Part shown: positions 15,966-26,446 of the stretch, in pieces
Numbering within the stretch: the first letter of the stretch is position 1
How the letters are laid out: each line of letters opens with the position of its first letter
Assembly: GCA_913019905.1 (NCBI GenBank)
Contig: CAJVZD010000027.1
Span: forward strand, 1-55,299
Source: an uncultured Cellvibrionales bacterium
GTDB lineage: Bacteria > Pseudomonadota > Gammaproteobacteria > Pseudomonadales > Dasaniaceae
Direction: 5' to 3'
DNA: 55,299 nt
Translations under genes and position numbers: made by a program
The notes under the pieces: generated by a model
Database searches by the model: none
What the model saw: only the letters and a program-made list of their open reading frames with translations
What the model was told of the DNA's origin: nothing

Positions 15966-17214
15966 TATCTTTCAGCTTTTTCTGCAAGTTCTCAGCGCGA
16001 GCTTTGTGAATAGTGGCCAACTCGTTATCTTTATCCAGATGCAAAACCTTTTCCCACAACACAATGGCCTCAGCCAATCTCTGTTGACGATAAGCTAACA
16101 TCGCGTCCTTATGAAGCTGGTCAACTAATAAGCCGCTCAGCGTTGAGTAGTTGGCGTTCTCCATAACCACGGAGGGATGGAACTCTTCCACTGTCTTCAG
16201 TACCTCAAATTGCTGTTGCTGTGAACCACTTTCAAGGGCATCGACCAACAGCATATTTGCTTCATTCTTTTCGGTTAGTAACGAAAGAGTGTCAACTAAA
16301 GCATCTCGGGCTCCGATCAACCCTACGCCTTGATTAATCGTAGCTAAGGCAGCCTCATAGTCACCTTCTCTTTCTTGACCCAGCGATAAGGTCATTGCTG
16401 AATCTTCAATCCACTGGATTTCATTTTCATCTTCGGGAAATGGCTCAGCGCTGTCTAATAATTCCTGGTATTTCCTCGACTCATAGAAAGCTTGAAGTGT
16501 AGACATCGCGGGCGATTCGTCGTCGCTCACAAATTCAGATTCAACCTCCTCGGTTTGCTTCATTTCGGTAGACGGTTCACCAAAATCATCGGCAGCTTGC
16601 TCATCAACCCCACTTGCAACTTGCGCATCAACATCATCAGTAACTTGTTCATCGATCATGTCTGCGGCTTGCTCACTCGACACGACAGAATCTGCATTCG
16701 AATCTTCAGGTTTTTCCTCGGGCCGTTCGCCGGGGATTCGAAGCTTCATGCCAGCGTTAATTTTACTAGGATTTTCTATACCGTTATATCGCGCGAGTGC
16801 AAAAAACAATAAAGGATCGTCCAAATACCGTTTTGAAATCGTCGACAAGAACTCCCCGGACTTCACTGTATATTCGAAAAAGATCTCTCCGAACAAGATA
16901 TACGGACTCGTATCAATTTGCTTCAACAATGCGCTTGCGCGAGAATCCGGTCGACTGTGCTGAGTCGCGGAAAGAAGAAGCTTCCGCGCTGCGACTGACT
17001 TGCCTAATTGTAGAGCGCTAATTGCAGTGTTTGTGTCTCTTCTGGAATTCCCCGTAACTTTCCAACGAGCAAGCTCTTGTTCCGATTGTTGTTCATCAAC
17101 GACAACAGTAGCAGCCGAAGAATCTACGGCTGGTTGATTATCGGCCACCTGACATGCGGAGACCAACAAAGACGCCGCGACTGACACAACCAACAATGGT
17201 CGAATATTTCTCAT
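15958..17214 (-). CDS. LysM and TPR-like lipoprotein
   Basis: 418 residues from the ATG at 17214, which has AGGA about 10 bases upstream and places the lipobox L-V-S-A-C21 correctly. A LysM domain follows at about residues 110-165 (YTVKSGEFLSTISKRYLDDPLLFFALARYN, then INAGMKLRIPG). Next comes an acidic low-complexity linker with repeated DEQ/DVD units, and then TPR-like helices, the last being DAMLAYRQQRLAEAIVLWEKVLHLD. That closing segment is clearly related to the end of the convergent TPR lipoprotein (AIEMWELALAID). It converges on and overlaps that gene by 8 bp. The two probably act together in the envelope. Confidence 0.8.
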   Translation of the reverse strand: MRNIRPLLVVSVAASLLVSACQVADNQPAVDSSAATVVVDEQQSEQELARWKVTGNSRRDTNTAISALQLGKSVAARKLLLSATQHSRPDSRASALLKQIDTSPYILFGEIFFEYTVKSGEFLSTISKRYLDDPLLFFALARYNGIENPSKINAGMKLRIPGERPEEKPEDSNADSVVSSEQAADMIDEQVTDDVDAQVASGVDEQAADDFGEPSTEMKQTEEVESEFVSDDESPAMSTLQAFYESRKYQELLDSAEPFPEDENEIQWIEDSAMTLSLGQEREGDYEAALATINQGVGLIGARDALVDTLSLLTEKNEANMLLVDALESGSQQQQFEVLKTVEEFHPSVVMENANYSTLSGLLVDQLHKDAMLAYRQQRLAEAIVLWEKVLHLDKDNELATIHKARAENLQKKLKDIN

Positions 17215-18058
17215 ACAAAATAATCCTGAACGGTATATAACACAATGGAGTAAGTTCCACGATGGCAATTTTGACTGAGCCAACGGGTCTTGTAAAATAA
17301 CTACCAGACTAGCAGAGGCACTTTACAACCGCAAATGTTTGCGATCATATGGCAAAACCAATGTTAACTTTCCGGTGATTACTCCGTCACTACGATAATA
17401 ACGTGATTCTGCTAACAGTTTTCCATTTCATATCTAATAGAGAACAGCTAACTGTTCCGATGATATCGACATCTGGAGATTATAGGATAAACGTTTACTG
17501 CAAAAAAATAGACGTTAAAGTGAACGACTCGTGTCTGATACCTCAATTCGATATAAAAGAAGCTATGGCGGGACGAAAAGATTATTCCTCGCTTTTTGAA
17601 CAATAACAAACAAAATGCCATCCAAAATGAACTACGAACTGCGACGAAGGAATGACAAAATTACGCAGATAGACGTTCTAATAACTCATAGCCCTGCAAC
17701 TATGAACAGCGGCACATACCAACGCCCGCGATCGGGACGCATCTACGACACCGGCTATTGCGAAGCTGTACTTCACCCAAGATAGGGCATTAAACAGTTT
17801 CCCGGACTGAACATGAGTTTTTGGAAAGCCATTCGACCACAAAAAGCCACAAACGGTCTACTTTTCAAGCCTACCGATAATCTGCTAAAGTGCTGCTTCT
17901 AAATAATAACTTAGATACAAATACTGAAAAAACACCACCCTTCCCGAATATTTTGTAGGTGAATTGGATGTTCCTACTCATAATCCGTAGAAACTAATCG
18001 ATTTTTTCAAATGGTTTACCGATAAAAACAAACAACGAAGCTAACGAGGTTCCAAAAA
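17215..18058. other. non-coding stretch before acyl-CoA synthetase gene
   Basis: About 840 bases between divergent genes. A 67-codon frame at 17403-17606 lacks a ribosome-binding site and recognisable features, and is not accepted. The stretch must include the promoters of the LysM lipoprotein and the synthetase. Nothing else was recognised. Confidence 0.45.
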
Positions 18059-19756
18059 ATGTACAACGCATTACAAGAGACATGGTCACAACTCACGACA
18101 AAAGACGCCCCGTTTGAAATCACAGAAGTTGAAGTAGGCGGTGAACAAATCAGAGCCTACCTGAACGCTCCTAACAGCTTACGGGATGTGTGGTTATCAT
18201 CTGCGCAATTCGCTGACCGAGATTATCTTGTCTATCAGGATGAACGCTGGACTTATGCGCAAGCCCACAGAGAAGTCTCAGCTATAGCCGCATGGTTGCG
18301 TAATAACGGCATTGAACATGGCGACAGAGTAGCGATAGCGATGCGAAATTATCCCGAATGGTTACTGACCTATTGGGCTTGCATGTCTCAGGGTATAGCC
18401 GTTGTCGGAATGAATGCTTGGTGGGTATCGTCGGAAATGGCATACGGTCTAAAAGACTCAAACCCGAAACTGATGGTCTGCGACCAAGAACGCCTGGACC
18501 GATTTGAGGAAATTCGCGACTCGTTTTCTGATCTAATTGTAGTTGGCGTAAGGACAACGTCTGAAAACGAATCTCTCATTCCATTTTCTACCTTGTCTGA
18601 GGGCGACGCTACTATGCCGGAGGCGCAAATTGATCCCGACGACGACGCTTGTATCTTCTATACATCGGGAACCACCGGTAACCCGAAAGGTGCTCAACTC
18701 ACGCACCGAGGTTGTGTCAATAATCTTATGAATCTGGCTTTCGCTGGCGCTGTATTTCCTACCGCCGCAGCAAAATTCAACAATGTAGAAATGCCTGATC
18801 CGGAAGACGCTCCGATCGGCTCGGCACTAATAACCACGCCGCTATTTCATGTTACCGCGAACAATTGTCTGGCTCATGGAAATACGTTTGCGGGCGGGAA
18901 ATTAATTCACATGTATCGCTGGGATGCTGGCGAAGCGCTGCGACTTATCGAGAAGGAAAAAATAACCTCCGTCAGTGGAGTTCCCACTATGTCACGGGAA
19001 ATTTTGGCACATCCAGACTTCCATAAATTTGATACCAGCACTTTGTTAACACTCGGTGGTGGTGGCGCGCAGTTACAGCCTGATCTGGTTGCAAAAATCG
19101 AAGAAGGTGTAGCGACAGCCCGACCGAATACAGGGTTTGGTATGACGGAAACGTGCGGAATCATTACGGCTAATAACGGTGATTTTTTCGTAGACAAGCC
19201 AGACAGCTGTGGTCCCGCCATGCCAAATTTTGAAGCAAAATGTATCGACAGCGATGGCGTTGAAGTCGCCCAGGGAGAAGTTGGCGAACTTCTGGTGAAA
19301 GGTGCGCCGGTCATCAAGGGATACATAAACCGTCCCAAAGATAGTGCTGAGAGCATTACTAACGGATGGTTACACACGGGCGATGTGGCGCGAATAGACG
19401 AACATGGATTCATTTTTATCGTTGACCGCGTTAAAGACATGGTGTTGCGGGGAGGCGAGAATATCTATTGTGCCGAAGTTGAATCGGTGATTTATAACAT
19501 GCCAGACATTGCAGAATGTTCTGTCTTTGGTGTCGATGACGAGCGCCTTGGAGAGGAAGTCGGTGTCGCTATTGTGCTGAAGGAAGGTTCTTCGCTAACG
19601 CCCGACGGCATCCGTCAATTCTGCCTGGAGCATAGCGCCAAACATAAAGTCCCTCGCTATATATGGATACAAAACGAACCATTGCCAAGAAACGCTAATG
19701 GAAAGTTCTTAAAACGAGAGCTCAAAAAAGTACTCAATACCGAACTAGCTAAGTAG
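18059..19756 (+). CDS. AMP-dependent acyl-CoA synthetase
   Basis: A 565-residue member of the adenylate-forming superfamily. The AMP-binding P-loop YTSGTTGNPKGAQLTH is at residues 201-216, the adenine/aryl motif is TGFGMTETCG, the hinge is GWLHTGDVARIDEHGFIFIVDRVKDM, and the catalytic lysine lies in NANGKFLKREL near the C-terminus. It activates a carboxylic acid to acyl-AMP and then acyl-CoA. The long insertion around residues 230-260 and overall shape suit medium- or long-chain fatty acids or a related acid. GAGG precedes the ATG by 9 bases. No partner gene adjoins it; it may feed the acyl-CoA dehydrogenases in this region. Confidence 0.9.
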   Translation: MYNALQETWSQLTTKDAPFEITEVEVGGEQIRAYLNAPNSLRDVWLSSAQFADRDYLVYQDERWTYAQAHREVSAIAAWLRNNGIEHGDRVAIAMRNYPEWLLTYWACMSQGIAVVGMNAWWVSSEMAYGLKDSNPKLMVCDQERLDRFEEIRDSFSDLIVVGVRTTSENESLIPFSTLSEGDATMPEAQIDPDDDACIFYTSGTTGNPKGAQLTHRGCVNNLMNLAFAGAVFPTAAAKFNNVEMPDPEDAPIGSALITTPLFHVTANNCLAHGNTFAGGKLIHMYRWDAGEALRLIEKEKITSVSGVPTMSREILAHPDFHKFDTSTLLTLGGGGAQLQPDLVAKIEEGVATARPNTGFGMTETCGIITANNGDFFVDKPDSCGPAMPNFEAKCIDSDGVEVAQGEVGELLVKGAPVIKGYINRPKDSAESITNGWLHTGDVARIDEHGFIFIVDRVKDMVLRGGENIYCAEVESVIYNMPDIAECSVFGVDDERLGEEVGVAIVLKEGSSLTPDGIRQFCLEHSAKHKVPRYIWIQNEPLPRNANGKFLKRELKKVLNTELAK

Positions 19757-19968
19757 GCGTTCTAGTACCAACAGACGGGTTTGTGAAGCTTGAGTAAATC
19801 GGGCCAAACAAACCCCAGTCCTCTCCCCCACCTTCATTAGATCGTCTTCGTAACGAACATTGCACTGAGAACCTTCTACTTTTCGATACTGAATACTTGA
19901 CTTGTTTCTTTTCTGGCTTAGCGTTAATGGTAAACAACAAGTATTTAGATTAAGTTGAGGAATCGAAA

Positions 19969-20403
19969 ATGATACACGGCCAATGTCTGTGCGGCGGCGT
20001 TCAATTCGACATTGATCGCGTACACGGTCCTTTTGAACTTTGTCACTGCAACCGGTGCAGGAAAACATCCGGGACTGCATTTATGGCAGCGGTGGGCGTT
20101 TTGTCAAAAAAATTTCACTGGATTTGCGGAAAAGAATTGGTGAAGAGTTATGAGGCTCCACTTTTGAAGATCCCACCAGCCTATCGAGTCACCTTCTGTT
20201 CAAATTGCGGTTCGCCGGTCCCGGACCCCCACTCTACCGCTAGCTGGTTTGAAATCCCGGCAGGGCTTCTCGACGGTGAATTTAGTATGCAACCGGACAA
20301 GCATATTTACGTAGACTGCAAGAGCGACTGGTTCAAAATCTCTGACTCCTTGCCGCAACTAAGTGAAATACAACTCATAAAACATCGGAATAACCTCAAA
20401 TAA
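19969..20403 (+). CDS. GFA/CENP-V fold zinc protein
   Basis: A 144-residue protein of the glutathione-dependent formaldehyde-activating (GFA) family. Zinc ligands appear in the expected order: CLCGG near residue 6, CHCNRCRKTSGT near residue 25, and FCSNCGSPVP near residue 83. The founding member Gfa was proposed to speed glutathione-formaldehyde adduct formation, but most relatives have no proven function. AGGA lies 8 bases before the ATG. It is a single-gene unit between the acyl-CoA synthetase and the convergent copper genes. Confidence 0.88.
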   Translation: MIHGQCLCGGVQFDIDRVHGPFELCHCNRCRKTSGTAFMAAVGVLSKKFHWICGKELVKSYEAPLLKIPPAYRVTFCSNCGSPVPDPHSTASWFEIPAGLLDGEFSMQPDKHIYVDCKSDWFKISDSLPQLSEIQLIKHRNNLK

Positions 20404-20550
20404 TCCCTCTTCAAAAACCGGCCATAGAAGGCATATGTAGCCATTCTGTTATATAAAGGTACTATTCTCTGGAGAAGAAAAATCCCTGCGCGAAGCCTTG
20501 CCAAGGAAGTCTATTACCCACAACAAACCCTTTTAAGCCCAAACGGACCC

Positions 20551-21474
20551 TCAAAACCCAGAATGTTCTGGCCCAACCCTATTCGCGACGATTACCGTTG
20601 CCACCAAAACAATTAAGCCGATTATCATCTCAATTCGTATAGACAGTGCTAAGGTTTTTTCACCGTTTTTCCTCCCCAATAGTTTCGGTACCAGATTAAG
20701 TTTGTGCCAGGTCGCCAGTATTAAAATAGCAATAACCGACAACAATTTGATTGAAAACAGCTGTCCATAAGCTGTATCTTGGAACTCTGCGAGAGAACCG
20801 ATGAGCTGAAACCCTATGATGCAACCACATGCAATTAAAAGAGGAACAAGGAATGCGGCAAACTGACCAAATTTCTCCATCAATGAATGCAAAAACAGAT
20901 TATTTCCTATGCTATTTCTTGTGGAACAGGCACGCCACAGAGGCCACAATGCACCCATCCACCACGCCGCAATGAATACATGAAGACTGATTAACCCTTG
21001 ATAGACAGGTTCCAGTTCCGCCGTATGCCCAACTAAACTAAAGGAGCGAACCAATACCAACGCGCCGACAAAGAAAGAAAAAATAACAACGGCTTTTCTC
21101 CAATGGTAAAGACGAGCGTTTTGCGCCCAGTGGTTCTGAACGGAAATTGTGATCAGTACGATAAAAAACCCAGTCACACGAAAGAGCACCGCGTCCCCAA
21201 TAGGTGAATCCCATAAGATAGCCGCGACCTCCACATCCCACATACCAGATAATCCTTCTTCTGAAAACGCTCCTACTTGCAAATAAAACCCAAGGATCGT
21301 TGACAGGACTGCAAGACTAACAAAAAGCTGAATATAGGCCGACACTACACTTCGCAATTCCTCACGTTGTGAGAGCATATAGGCCATAAATACACCGCCG
21401 ATCGCGGCACTAACGCCAAGATAGACCAATAGCTTTGTGGCCAGAAGCGGAAAGACCCAAAAAGAGATACCCAT
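20551..21474 (-). CDS. copD: CopD family copper-resistance membrane protein
   Basis: About 307 residues with eight predicted membrane spans, the CopD/PcoD shape. Conserved parts are the first helix LLATKLLVYLGVSAAIGG, the HTAE and SLHVFIAAWWMGALWPL region with potential metal-binding His, and IKLLSVIAILILATWHKLNLVP. It is thought to move copper across the inner membrane together with periplasmic CopC. The ATG at 21474 is preferred; a TTG four codons earlier is possible. It lies 23 bases downstream of copC on the same strand, so the two form an operon. Confidence 0.88.
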   Translation of the reverse strand: MGISFWVFPLLATKLLVYLGVSAAIGGVFMAYMLSQREELRSVVSAYIQLFVSLAVLSTILGFYLQVGAFSEEGLSGMWDVEVAAILWDSPIGDAVLFRVTGFFIVLITISVQNHWAQNARLYHWRKAVVIFSFFVGALVLVRSFSLVGHTAELEPVYQGLISLHVFIAAWWMGALWPLWRACSTRNSIGNNLFLHSLMEKFGQFAAFLVPLLIACGCIIGFQLIGSLAEFQDTAYGQLFSIKLLSVIAILILATWHKLNLVPKLLGRKNGEKTLALSIRIEMIIGLIVLVATVIVANRVGPEHSGF

Positions 21475-21497
21475 ATAATCGCCCAAGCGTTCAACTC

Positions 21498-21929
21498 TTA
21501 TTGGTTGAGGGAACCATGTCCATCCAGCAGTTCTTCCCTGTCCATGTCCTTGTCCGCACTCACTTCCTTACTAACACTCTGACTTTGTACTGAAAAACTC
21601 AGGGTACCCCTTACCTTATGGCCATCCGCTCCCATTGCGATCCAATTAACACGGTAGCCACTTTTTTCCAACAGCCGAAAATCTACATCAAAGGACGATG
21701 CGGGTGTTTTTGAAGGAACAAAATCAGTCTTGATATCCTTTCCGTGCACATCAACGATAATCACTCGGATTAAACGCACCTCTTTAGTAAAAGTGAGATT
21801 TAAGCTTTCCGGACTATGCGCTAACTTATCGCCGTTTTTGGGTATTGACGATTGTAACCCGGTATGTGAAAGCGCCATTGAACTAACAGTTAGCAAGATA
21901 AACGTAACAATGGAATACAATATTTTCAT
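21498..21929 (-). CDS. copC: CopC family periplasmic copper-binding protein
   Basis: A 143-residue protein with a signal peptide ending at ALS, after which the mature protein begins with His (H22). CopC proteins bind Cu(II) through this N-terminal His together with an Asp and a His in a DGH motif, seen here in MGADGHKVRGTLSF. No Met-rich Cu(I) loop was noticed, so it resembles the single-site Cu(II) class. The domain is the usual beta-barrel with PKNGDKLAHSPESLNLTF. The last 25 residues are a charged extension. The ATG at 21929 is preferred over upstream starts because it sits directly at the signal peptide. Confidence 0.9.
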   Translation of the reverse strand: MKILYSIVTFILLTVSSMALSHTGLQSSIPKNGDKLAHSPESLNLTFTKEVRLIRVIIVDVHGKDIKTDFVPSKTPASSFDVDFRLLEKSGYRVNWIAMGADGHKVRGTLSFSVQSQSVSKEVSADKDMDREELLDGHGSLNQ

Positions 21930-22382
21930 TTTTTTCTCTTTTGATTTGAGCCTCTTTTTTGGCAAAACCAAAAATAGAGTTCTCCCGATGAAATCGTTAC
22001 TGTCAGTGAAGGTCTAGCGATAATTTGGCCAAATGCCCGGGCACCATACTAACAAAGGAATGTTGAAACGTCCTCAGCCCCCGACATTAAAGTAGAAACC
22101 GGTGACCCCATAATAAATGGGCTTAGATAGCAGCTTTAGTCTCTGGCCCTATCCCGTAGGATTACTGCAAGAAAACCCGTCATCAGCGACTATAATTGAG
22201 CAGCTAGCTCCAACTAGGTTGACTTAAAATTAACTGATACGTGCATCGCCCAATAGTTTGAGTCTTATTGCGTCCATTCTTATAGCGTGACAATGACTAA
22301 CTTTATCAATATCGAAGCGTTATGGTAGTTGCAATGATACGCCGGCATGATTAGTCTTAGTCCTAAAACTAAAGAAGCCACC
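21930..22382. other. non-coding stretch between copC and LLM oxidoreductase
   Basis: Divergent intergenic region holding the promoters of the copper operon and the luciferase-like gene. No clear CueR or CopR-type dyad and no RNA gene was recognised. Confidence 0.4.
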
Positions 22383-23330
22383 ATGAAACCTACACTAACA
22401 GTTGCGACGACTGCCTGGTCACTGAACAATCGTCAATCAGGACCACAATTAGCGGAGCAAGCTGAAATCGCAGAGTCATTGAATTATCATTCTTTCTGGT
22501 TACCAGAAAACCATTTTAACGGCGGCGGCTCCTTACCTTCCCCGTTAATGCTCCTCGCCGCAATCAGTTCTCGTACAAAAAAAATAAAGCTTGCTACTAC
22601 GTCCTATCTGTTACCTATCAGGCACCCTATACAAGCTGCCGAAGAAGTTGCCGTCCTTGATCAGTTATCTCAGGGCCGTGTAATTTTGGGCATCGGGCGT
22701 GGATTTCAATCTTCCATGTTCTCGGTATTTAATGTCGACCCGAAACTGAAACGCCAGAAATTTTCTTCTACACTGAAGCAAATGCTTGCAGCATGGTCGG
22801 GCGAATCTGTCGGCGAAGAACTAATGGCAGATGGCTCTCTAAAACCTATTCACCTGTCTCCCTTGCCGGTTCAGAAACCACACCCTCCCATTTGGGTTGC
22901 CGCGTTTGGGCCGCTCGCCTTAAAGCAAGCAGGCACCCTCGGTTTACCCTATTTGGCGTCTCCGATAGAAACAATTCAGGTTTTGGTCGAAAACTATCGG
23001 CAGCATAATGAACATCTAGCCTCAAGTGGTAAGCAAATGCTGGATACCGTACCTGTTATGCGCACCATTTTCGTCTGCAAAGATTACAAAAAAATTCGCA
23101 ATGTAAGACAACAAGTCGAAAAAAATGCCCTCCTCTCGGGCCGTAGGTCACCAGGCGACAATTTGGATGACTGGGCCCTTATCGGCGACCCCGATTTTGT
23201 CAGGGCAGGACTGGACAAATACCGGGCACAACTAGGCATGACGCACCTGATTGCCAGTGGCCGGATGGCTGAGACCAGTTCCGAAGATTATCTCAATTCA
23301 TTACAGTTACTCGCAGAACTCAATTCATAG
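22383..23330 (+). CDS. LLM class flavin-dependent oxidoreductase
   Basis: A 315-residue luciferase-like monooxygenase fold protein. The N-terminus TVATTAWSLNNRQSG and the barrel segments ESLNYHSFWLPENHFNGGG, TKKIKLATTSYLLPIRHPIQAAEEVAVLDQLSQGRVILGIGRGFQ and KPHPPIWVAAFGPLALKQAG are diagnostic. Members use reduced flavin and oxygen to attack sulfonates, alkanes, pyrimidines or other small molecules. The ATG at 22383 has AAAGAAG upstream; an ATG at 22347 is in frame. It lies 148 bp upstream of a sensor kinase carrying an NMT1-type ligand domain, which could sense its substrate. Confidence 0.88.
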   Translation: MKPTLTVATTAWSLNNRQSGPQLAEQAEIAESLNYHSFWLPENHFNGGGSLPSPLMLLAAISSRTKKIKLATTSYLLPIRHPIQAAEEVAVLDQLSQGRVILGIGRGFQSSMFSVFNVDPKLKRQKFSSTLKQMLAAWSGESVGEELMADGSLKPIHLSPLPVQKPHPPIWVAAFGPLALKQAGTLGLPYLASPIETIQVLVENYRQHNEHLASSGKQMLDTVPVMRTIFVCKDYKKIRNVRQQVEKNALLSGRRSPGDNLDDWALIGDPDFVRAGLDKYRAQLGMTHLIASGRMAETSSEDYLNSLQLLAELNS

Positions 23331-23478
23331 AGTTACCAGCTAATAACCCAGAACCCGTGCTGACAACATAAATATCAGCAATATACGGCATTCGAAATTG
23401 GCTGGAAAACGACTAGACTTTAGAATATGCAGCGACTCCATTTGTAAAATCAACGATAACTCCGGAGTTTTCGTGTTT

Positions 23479-25839
23479 ATGCCTTTCACAAGAAGCCTGT
23501 TTCGAATTTGCGCAAGTGTGAAGACACCTTTTTTATTTCTACTTATTTCACTCAACTTCCTGTCTACAAACAGCACTGAAGCGGCAAAGCTAACCGATAT
23601 AACACTGCAGCTTAAGTGGAAACATCAGTTTCAGTTCGCAGGGTACTATGCAGCAAAAGAACAGGGCTATTACGAAGATGCCGGCTTAAATGTATTTCTG
23701 CGAGAACCAAAGGAAGGTGAAAATGCAGTCGACATGGTATTAAGTGGCGTCGCTCAATTTGGCGTGGCTGGACCGGACTTAATTCTTCATCGCGGCTTGG
23801 GAGAACCGGTTGTGGCATTAGGGGTACTGTTTCAACATTCCCCCTTGGCTCTGATGGCCGATACTGGTGCAGGTATCGACAATCTACACGATTTGGTCGG
23901 AAAGCGTGTTTCTCTTGAGAATCATGCCGCCGAGCTGCTCGCCATGTTCCAAAGCGAGGGGCTGGATCCAAGTAGCCAGTTTATACTCACGAAACATAAC
24001 TATGACCCTCAAGAACTACTCGATGGAAATGTTGATGCCCTGTCGGTTTATACCACCGACGAACCGTTTCAATTAAAACAATCTGGGCGGGAATTTCGAG
24101 TTTTCTCTCCTCGAGCCAGCGGTATTGATTTCTACGGCGATACCCTTTTTACGGTCGAGAGCGTTATAGAACAATCACCGAAACTAGTCAGTGCCTTTCA
24201 CAAAGCATCCTTTGCCGGTTGGCATTACGCACTGGAACATCCGGAAGAAATTATTGAACTAATTTTAAGCAAATACAGTGAACGCCATAGCAGAGAGCAT
24301 TTAGAATTTGAGGCAAGAAAAACAGCTGAACTGGTCAGTTCAGCAATGATTGAATTGGGTTACATGCACGCAGGACGATGGCAACATATAACCGATACGT
24401 ACCGGTCGGTAGGCATGTTGGAAGCAGAGCCCGACATTGCTGCTTTCATGTACAAAGAACAACAAGAAACACCCACGTCACTCTATATTGCTGTGGGTTC
24501 GGTGACTATTATTCTGCTTATAGTTAGTTGGATTGCACTCGCTTTTTTTCGATTAAACCGCTTGTTAGCAGGAAAAATTGCAGAAGGCACACTGCTTGAA
24601 GACCAACTCCGAGAACTCAATAATGATCTGGAACATCGTGTCTCCGAGCGCACCAACGAATTAACAGCGGTCAACCAGGCGCTGATCGTCGCCAAAGAGG
24701 GGGCCGAACAAGCCAACCAATCCAAGTCGAATTTCCTGGCAAAGATGAGTCATGAAATTCGTACGCCAATGAATGGGGTTCTGGGCGTATCGACGCTTCT
24801 GCAAGACACGAAACTCGACGACATTCAGCAACATTATATCCGCACCATCCAGAGTTCCGGCAACGTTCTGATTTCAGTCATCAATGATATTCTGGACTAT
24901 TCGAAGCTAGAAGCCGGTGAAATGCTTATCGAAAAACAAGCCATCAACTTTCACGAGTATATCGATGAGATTGCCACACCCTTTAGATTAACGGCCGATA
25001 AGAGCATCGAATTTTTGGTAGACGTCGACCCAAACCTACCTCTTTATCTCATGGCTGACGAATTACGGCTACATCAGGTCATCGCTAATCTTCTTAATAA
25101 TGCTTTTAAGTTTACGCAGCACGGGAAGATCACTTTAATGGCAAGCGCTCTGCGGTACAACGAGCTTGAAGCGACGGTGAGAATTGAAGTCATCGATACG
25201 GGAGTTGGGATTGCAGCAGAGGAAATTGATCATTTATTCATGCCTTTTCGCCAAGCTGACCAGTCCACAACTCGAAAATATGGCGGTACAGGATTAGGAC
25301 TGACTATCTGCCACATGCTCGTCGAAAATATGGGGGGCAATATTTTTGTGGAAAGTAAACTCGATGAGGGGTCTCGCTTCTTTTTTGACCTGTCTCTCGA
25401 TTGCGGTACGAAACCTAAACAGTCTGAAGAAGAAATAGATAGGAGCAAGCTAGACCATCTTAGAGTGTTAGTCGCGGAGGACAATCCCACCAACCGCATG
25501 GTAATTGAAGGAATGTTGGATAAGTTAGGCATCAAACCGGTTATTGTAGAGAACGGCGAACTTGCACTGGATATCATATGCAATGAGGCGCCTTTCGATG
25601 TCATTTTGATGGACTGTGAAATGCCGGAACTGGATGGATACGAGACCGCGATGAGTATTCGTCAGTGGGAACAATCGCGTCGATTGCGAGCAACCAAAAT
25701 CTATGCGATTACTGCCCATGTATTGAGCGAGCAATTGGAGCGCTGTCATGCGGCAGGCATGGATGGTCGACTGACAAAACCCATTGACTATAAACAGCTG
25801 TATAGATTGCTACACGAAGTTAACAAGACCTATATCTGA
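23479..25839 (+). CDS. hybrid histidine kinase with periplasmic NMT1/THI5-type binding domain
   Basis: 786 residues. After a signal peptide ([13 protein letters not shown] to TEA) comes a SsuA/NMT1/THI5-like solute-binding domain at about residues 38-325 ([28 protein letters not shown]). One membrane span at 334-357 and a coiled coil lead to HisKA with H425 in [12 protein letters not shown], and HATPase_c with [16 protein letters not shown] and GGTGLGL boxes. The receiver fills 660-786 with EDNPTNR, phosphoacceptor D712 in [11 protein letters not shown] and the conserved Lys in TKP. A binding protein fused directly to its kinase detects a small ligand in the periplasm. No response regulator or Hpt gene is adjacent. 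The luciferase-like gene upstream is a possible functional partner. Confidence 0.92.
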   Translation: MPFTRSLFRICASVKTPFLFLLISLNFLSTNSTEAAKLTDITLQLKWKHQFQFAGYYAAKEQGYYEDAGLNVFLREPKEGENAVDMVLSGVAQFGVAGPDLILHRGLGEPVVALGVLFQHSPLALMADTGAGIDNLHDLVGKRVSLENHAAELLAMFQSEGLDPSSQFILTKHNYDPQELLDGNVDALSVYTTDEPFQLKQSGREFRVFSPRASGIDFYGDTLFTVESVIEQSPKLVSAFHKASFAGWHYALEHPEEIIELILSKYSERHSREHLEFEARKTAELVSSAMIELGYMHAGRWQHITDTYRSVGMLEAEPDIAAFMYKEQQETPTSLYIAVGSVTIILLIVSWIALAFFRLNRLLAGKIAEGTLLEDQLRELNNDLEHRVSERTNELTAVNQALIVAKEGAEQANQSKSNFLAKMSHEIRTPMNGVLGVSTLLQDTKLDDIQQHYIRTIQSSGNVLISVINDILDYSKLEAGEMLIEKQAINFHEYIDEIATPFRLTADKSIEFLVDVDPNLPLYLMADELRLHQVIANLLNNAFKFTQHGKITLMASALRYNELEATVRIEVIDTGVGIAAEEIDHLFMPFRQADQSTTRKYGGTGLGLTICHMLVENMGGNIFVESKLDEGSRFFFDLSLDCGTKPKQSEEEIDRSKLDHLRVLVAEDNPTNRMVIEGMLDKLGIKPVIVENGELALDIICNEAPFDVILMDCEMPELDGYETAMSIRQWEQSRRLRATKIYAITAHVLSEQLERCHAAGMDGRLTKPIDYKQLYRLLHEVNKTYI

Positions 25840-25873
25840 TTCCGTTGAGGCACTTTAAAATTCCGCAACCACT

Positions 25874-26446
25874 TTAACAATCAGCAGTAATATTCTTGGC
25901 GGCGACTCTTGCCGCACCAGCGATGTCCTCCGCGAGCGATTCGCTCTCTATTGCCCGTGTCATCATTACCGCACCCGCCAAAATGGCTAACAGCGCTCTC
26001 GCTGATTTTCCACGCTTGGCTTTGCTGCGACCCGGAAGACCGTCTGCAACAGCGTCAATGACCGCGATCAGCTGCTTTTCGTAGGCGGCATGCACAATGG
26101 GTCCGGCACGCGCAACGTCTGCTGACAGGCCCGGTAAGGCACAGCCACCACCAATATCCGCTCGACATTCGTCGGACAGATACCAATCAATAAATGGATT
26201 TAGCCACTGGTCGCCTTTTTCCTCGCGCCAAATATGAACAGCGTCTACAAATTCCTTCATACCGGTCGAAACTGATGCCTCAAAGACCGTTTCTTTCGAA
26301 CAAAAGTGCCCATAAAAAGCACCCGAAGTCACACCGGCCTCTTTGGCAATGCCATCGACTCCTATGCCGCCATAACCATTCTCTCGAATACCTTTGCCTG
26401 CAGCTTTAATAATCCGAGCTCTTGTTTCTTCCTTCTTTTTACCCAT
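25874..26446 (-). CDS. TetR-family transcriptional regulator
   Basis: A 190-residue TetR regulator. The DNA-binding region is at residues 5-55 (RARIIKAAGKGIRENGYGGIGVDGIAKEAGVTSGAFYGHFCSKETVF). The C-terminal ligand domain has the TetR_C pattern with ECRADIGGGCALPGLSADVAR, which places it near the AcrR/LfrR-like group that answers electrophiles or lipophilic compounds; conserved cysteines stand out there. The ATG at 26446 is chosen because it sits just before the helix-turn-helix; the frame is open for 40 codons further upstream without family similarity. No divergent target gene is adjacent. It may act on genes elsewhere. Confidence 0.9.
   Translation of the reverse strand: MGKKKEETRARIIKAAGKGIRENGYGGIGVDGIAKEAGVTSGAFYGHFCSKETVFEASVSTGMKEFVDAVHIWREEKGDQWLNPFIDWYLSDECRADIGGGCALPGLSADVARAGPIVHAAYEKQLIAVIDAVADGLPGRSKAKRGKSARALLAILAGAVMMTRAIESESLAEDIAGAARVAAKNITADC

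Noticed and set aside
17403..17606. 67-codon frame in the gap before the acyl-CoA synthetase
   Set aside because: GTG start without a ribosome-binding site, no recognisable features and no neighbours to support it.
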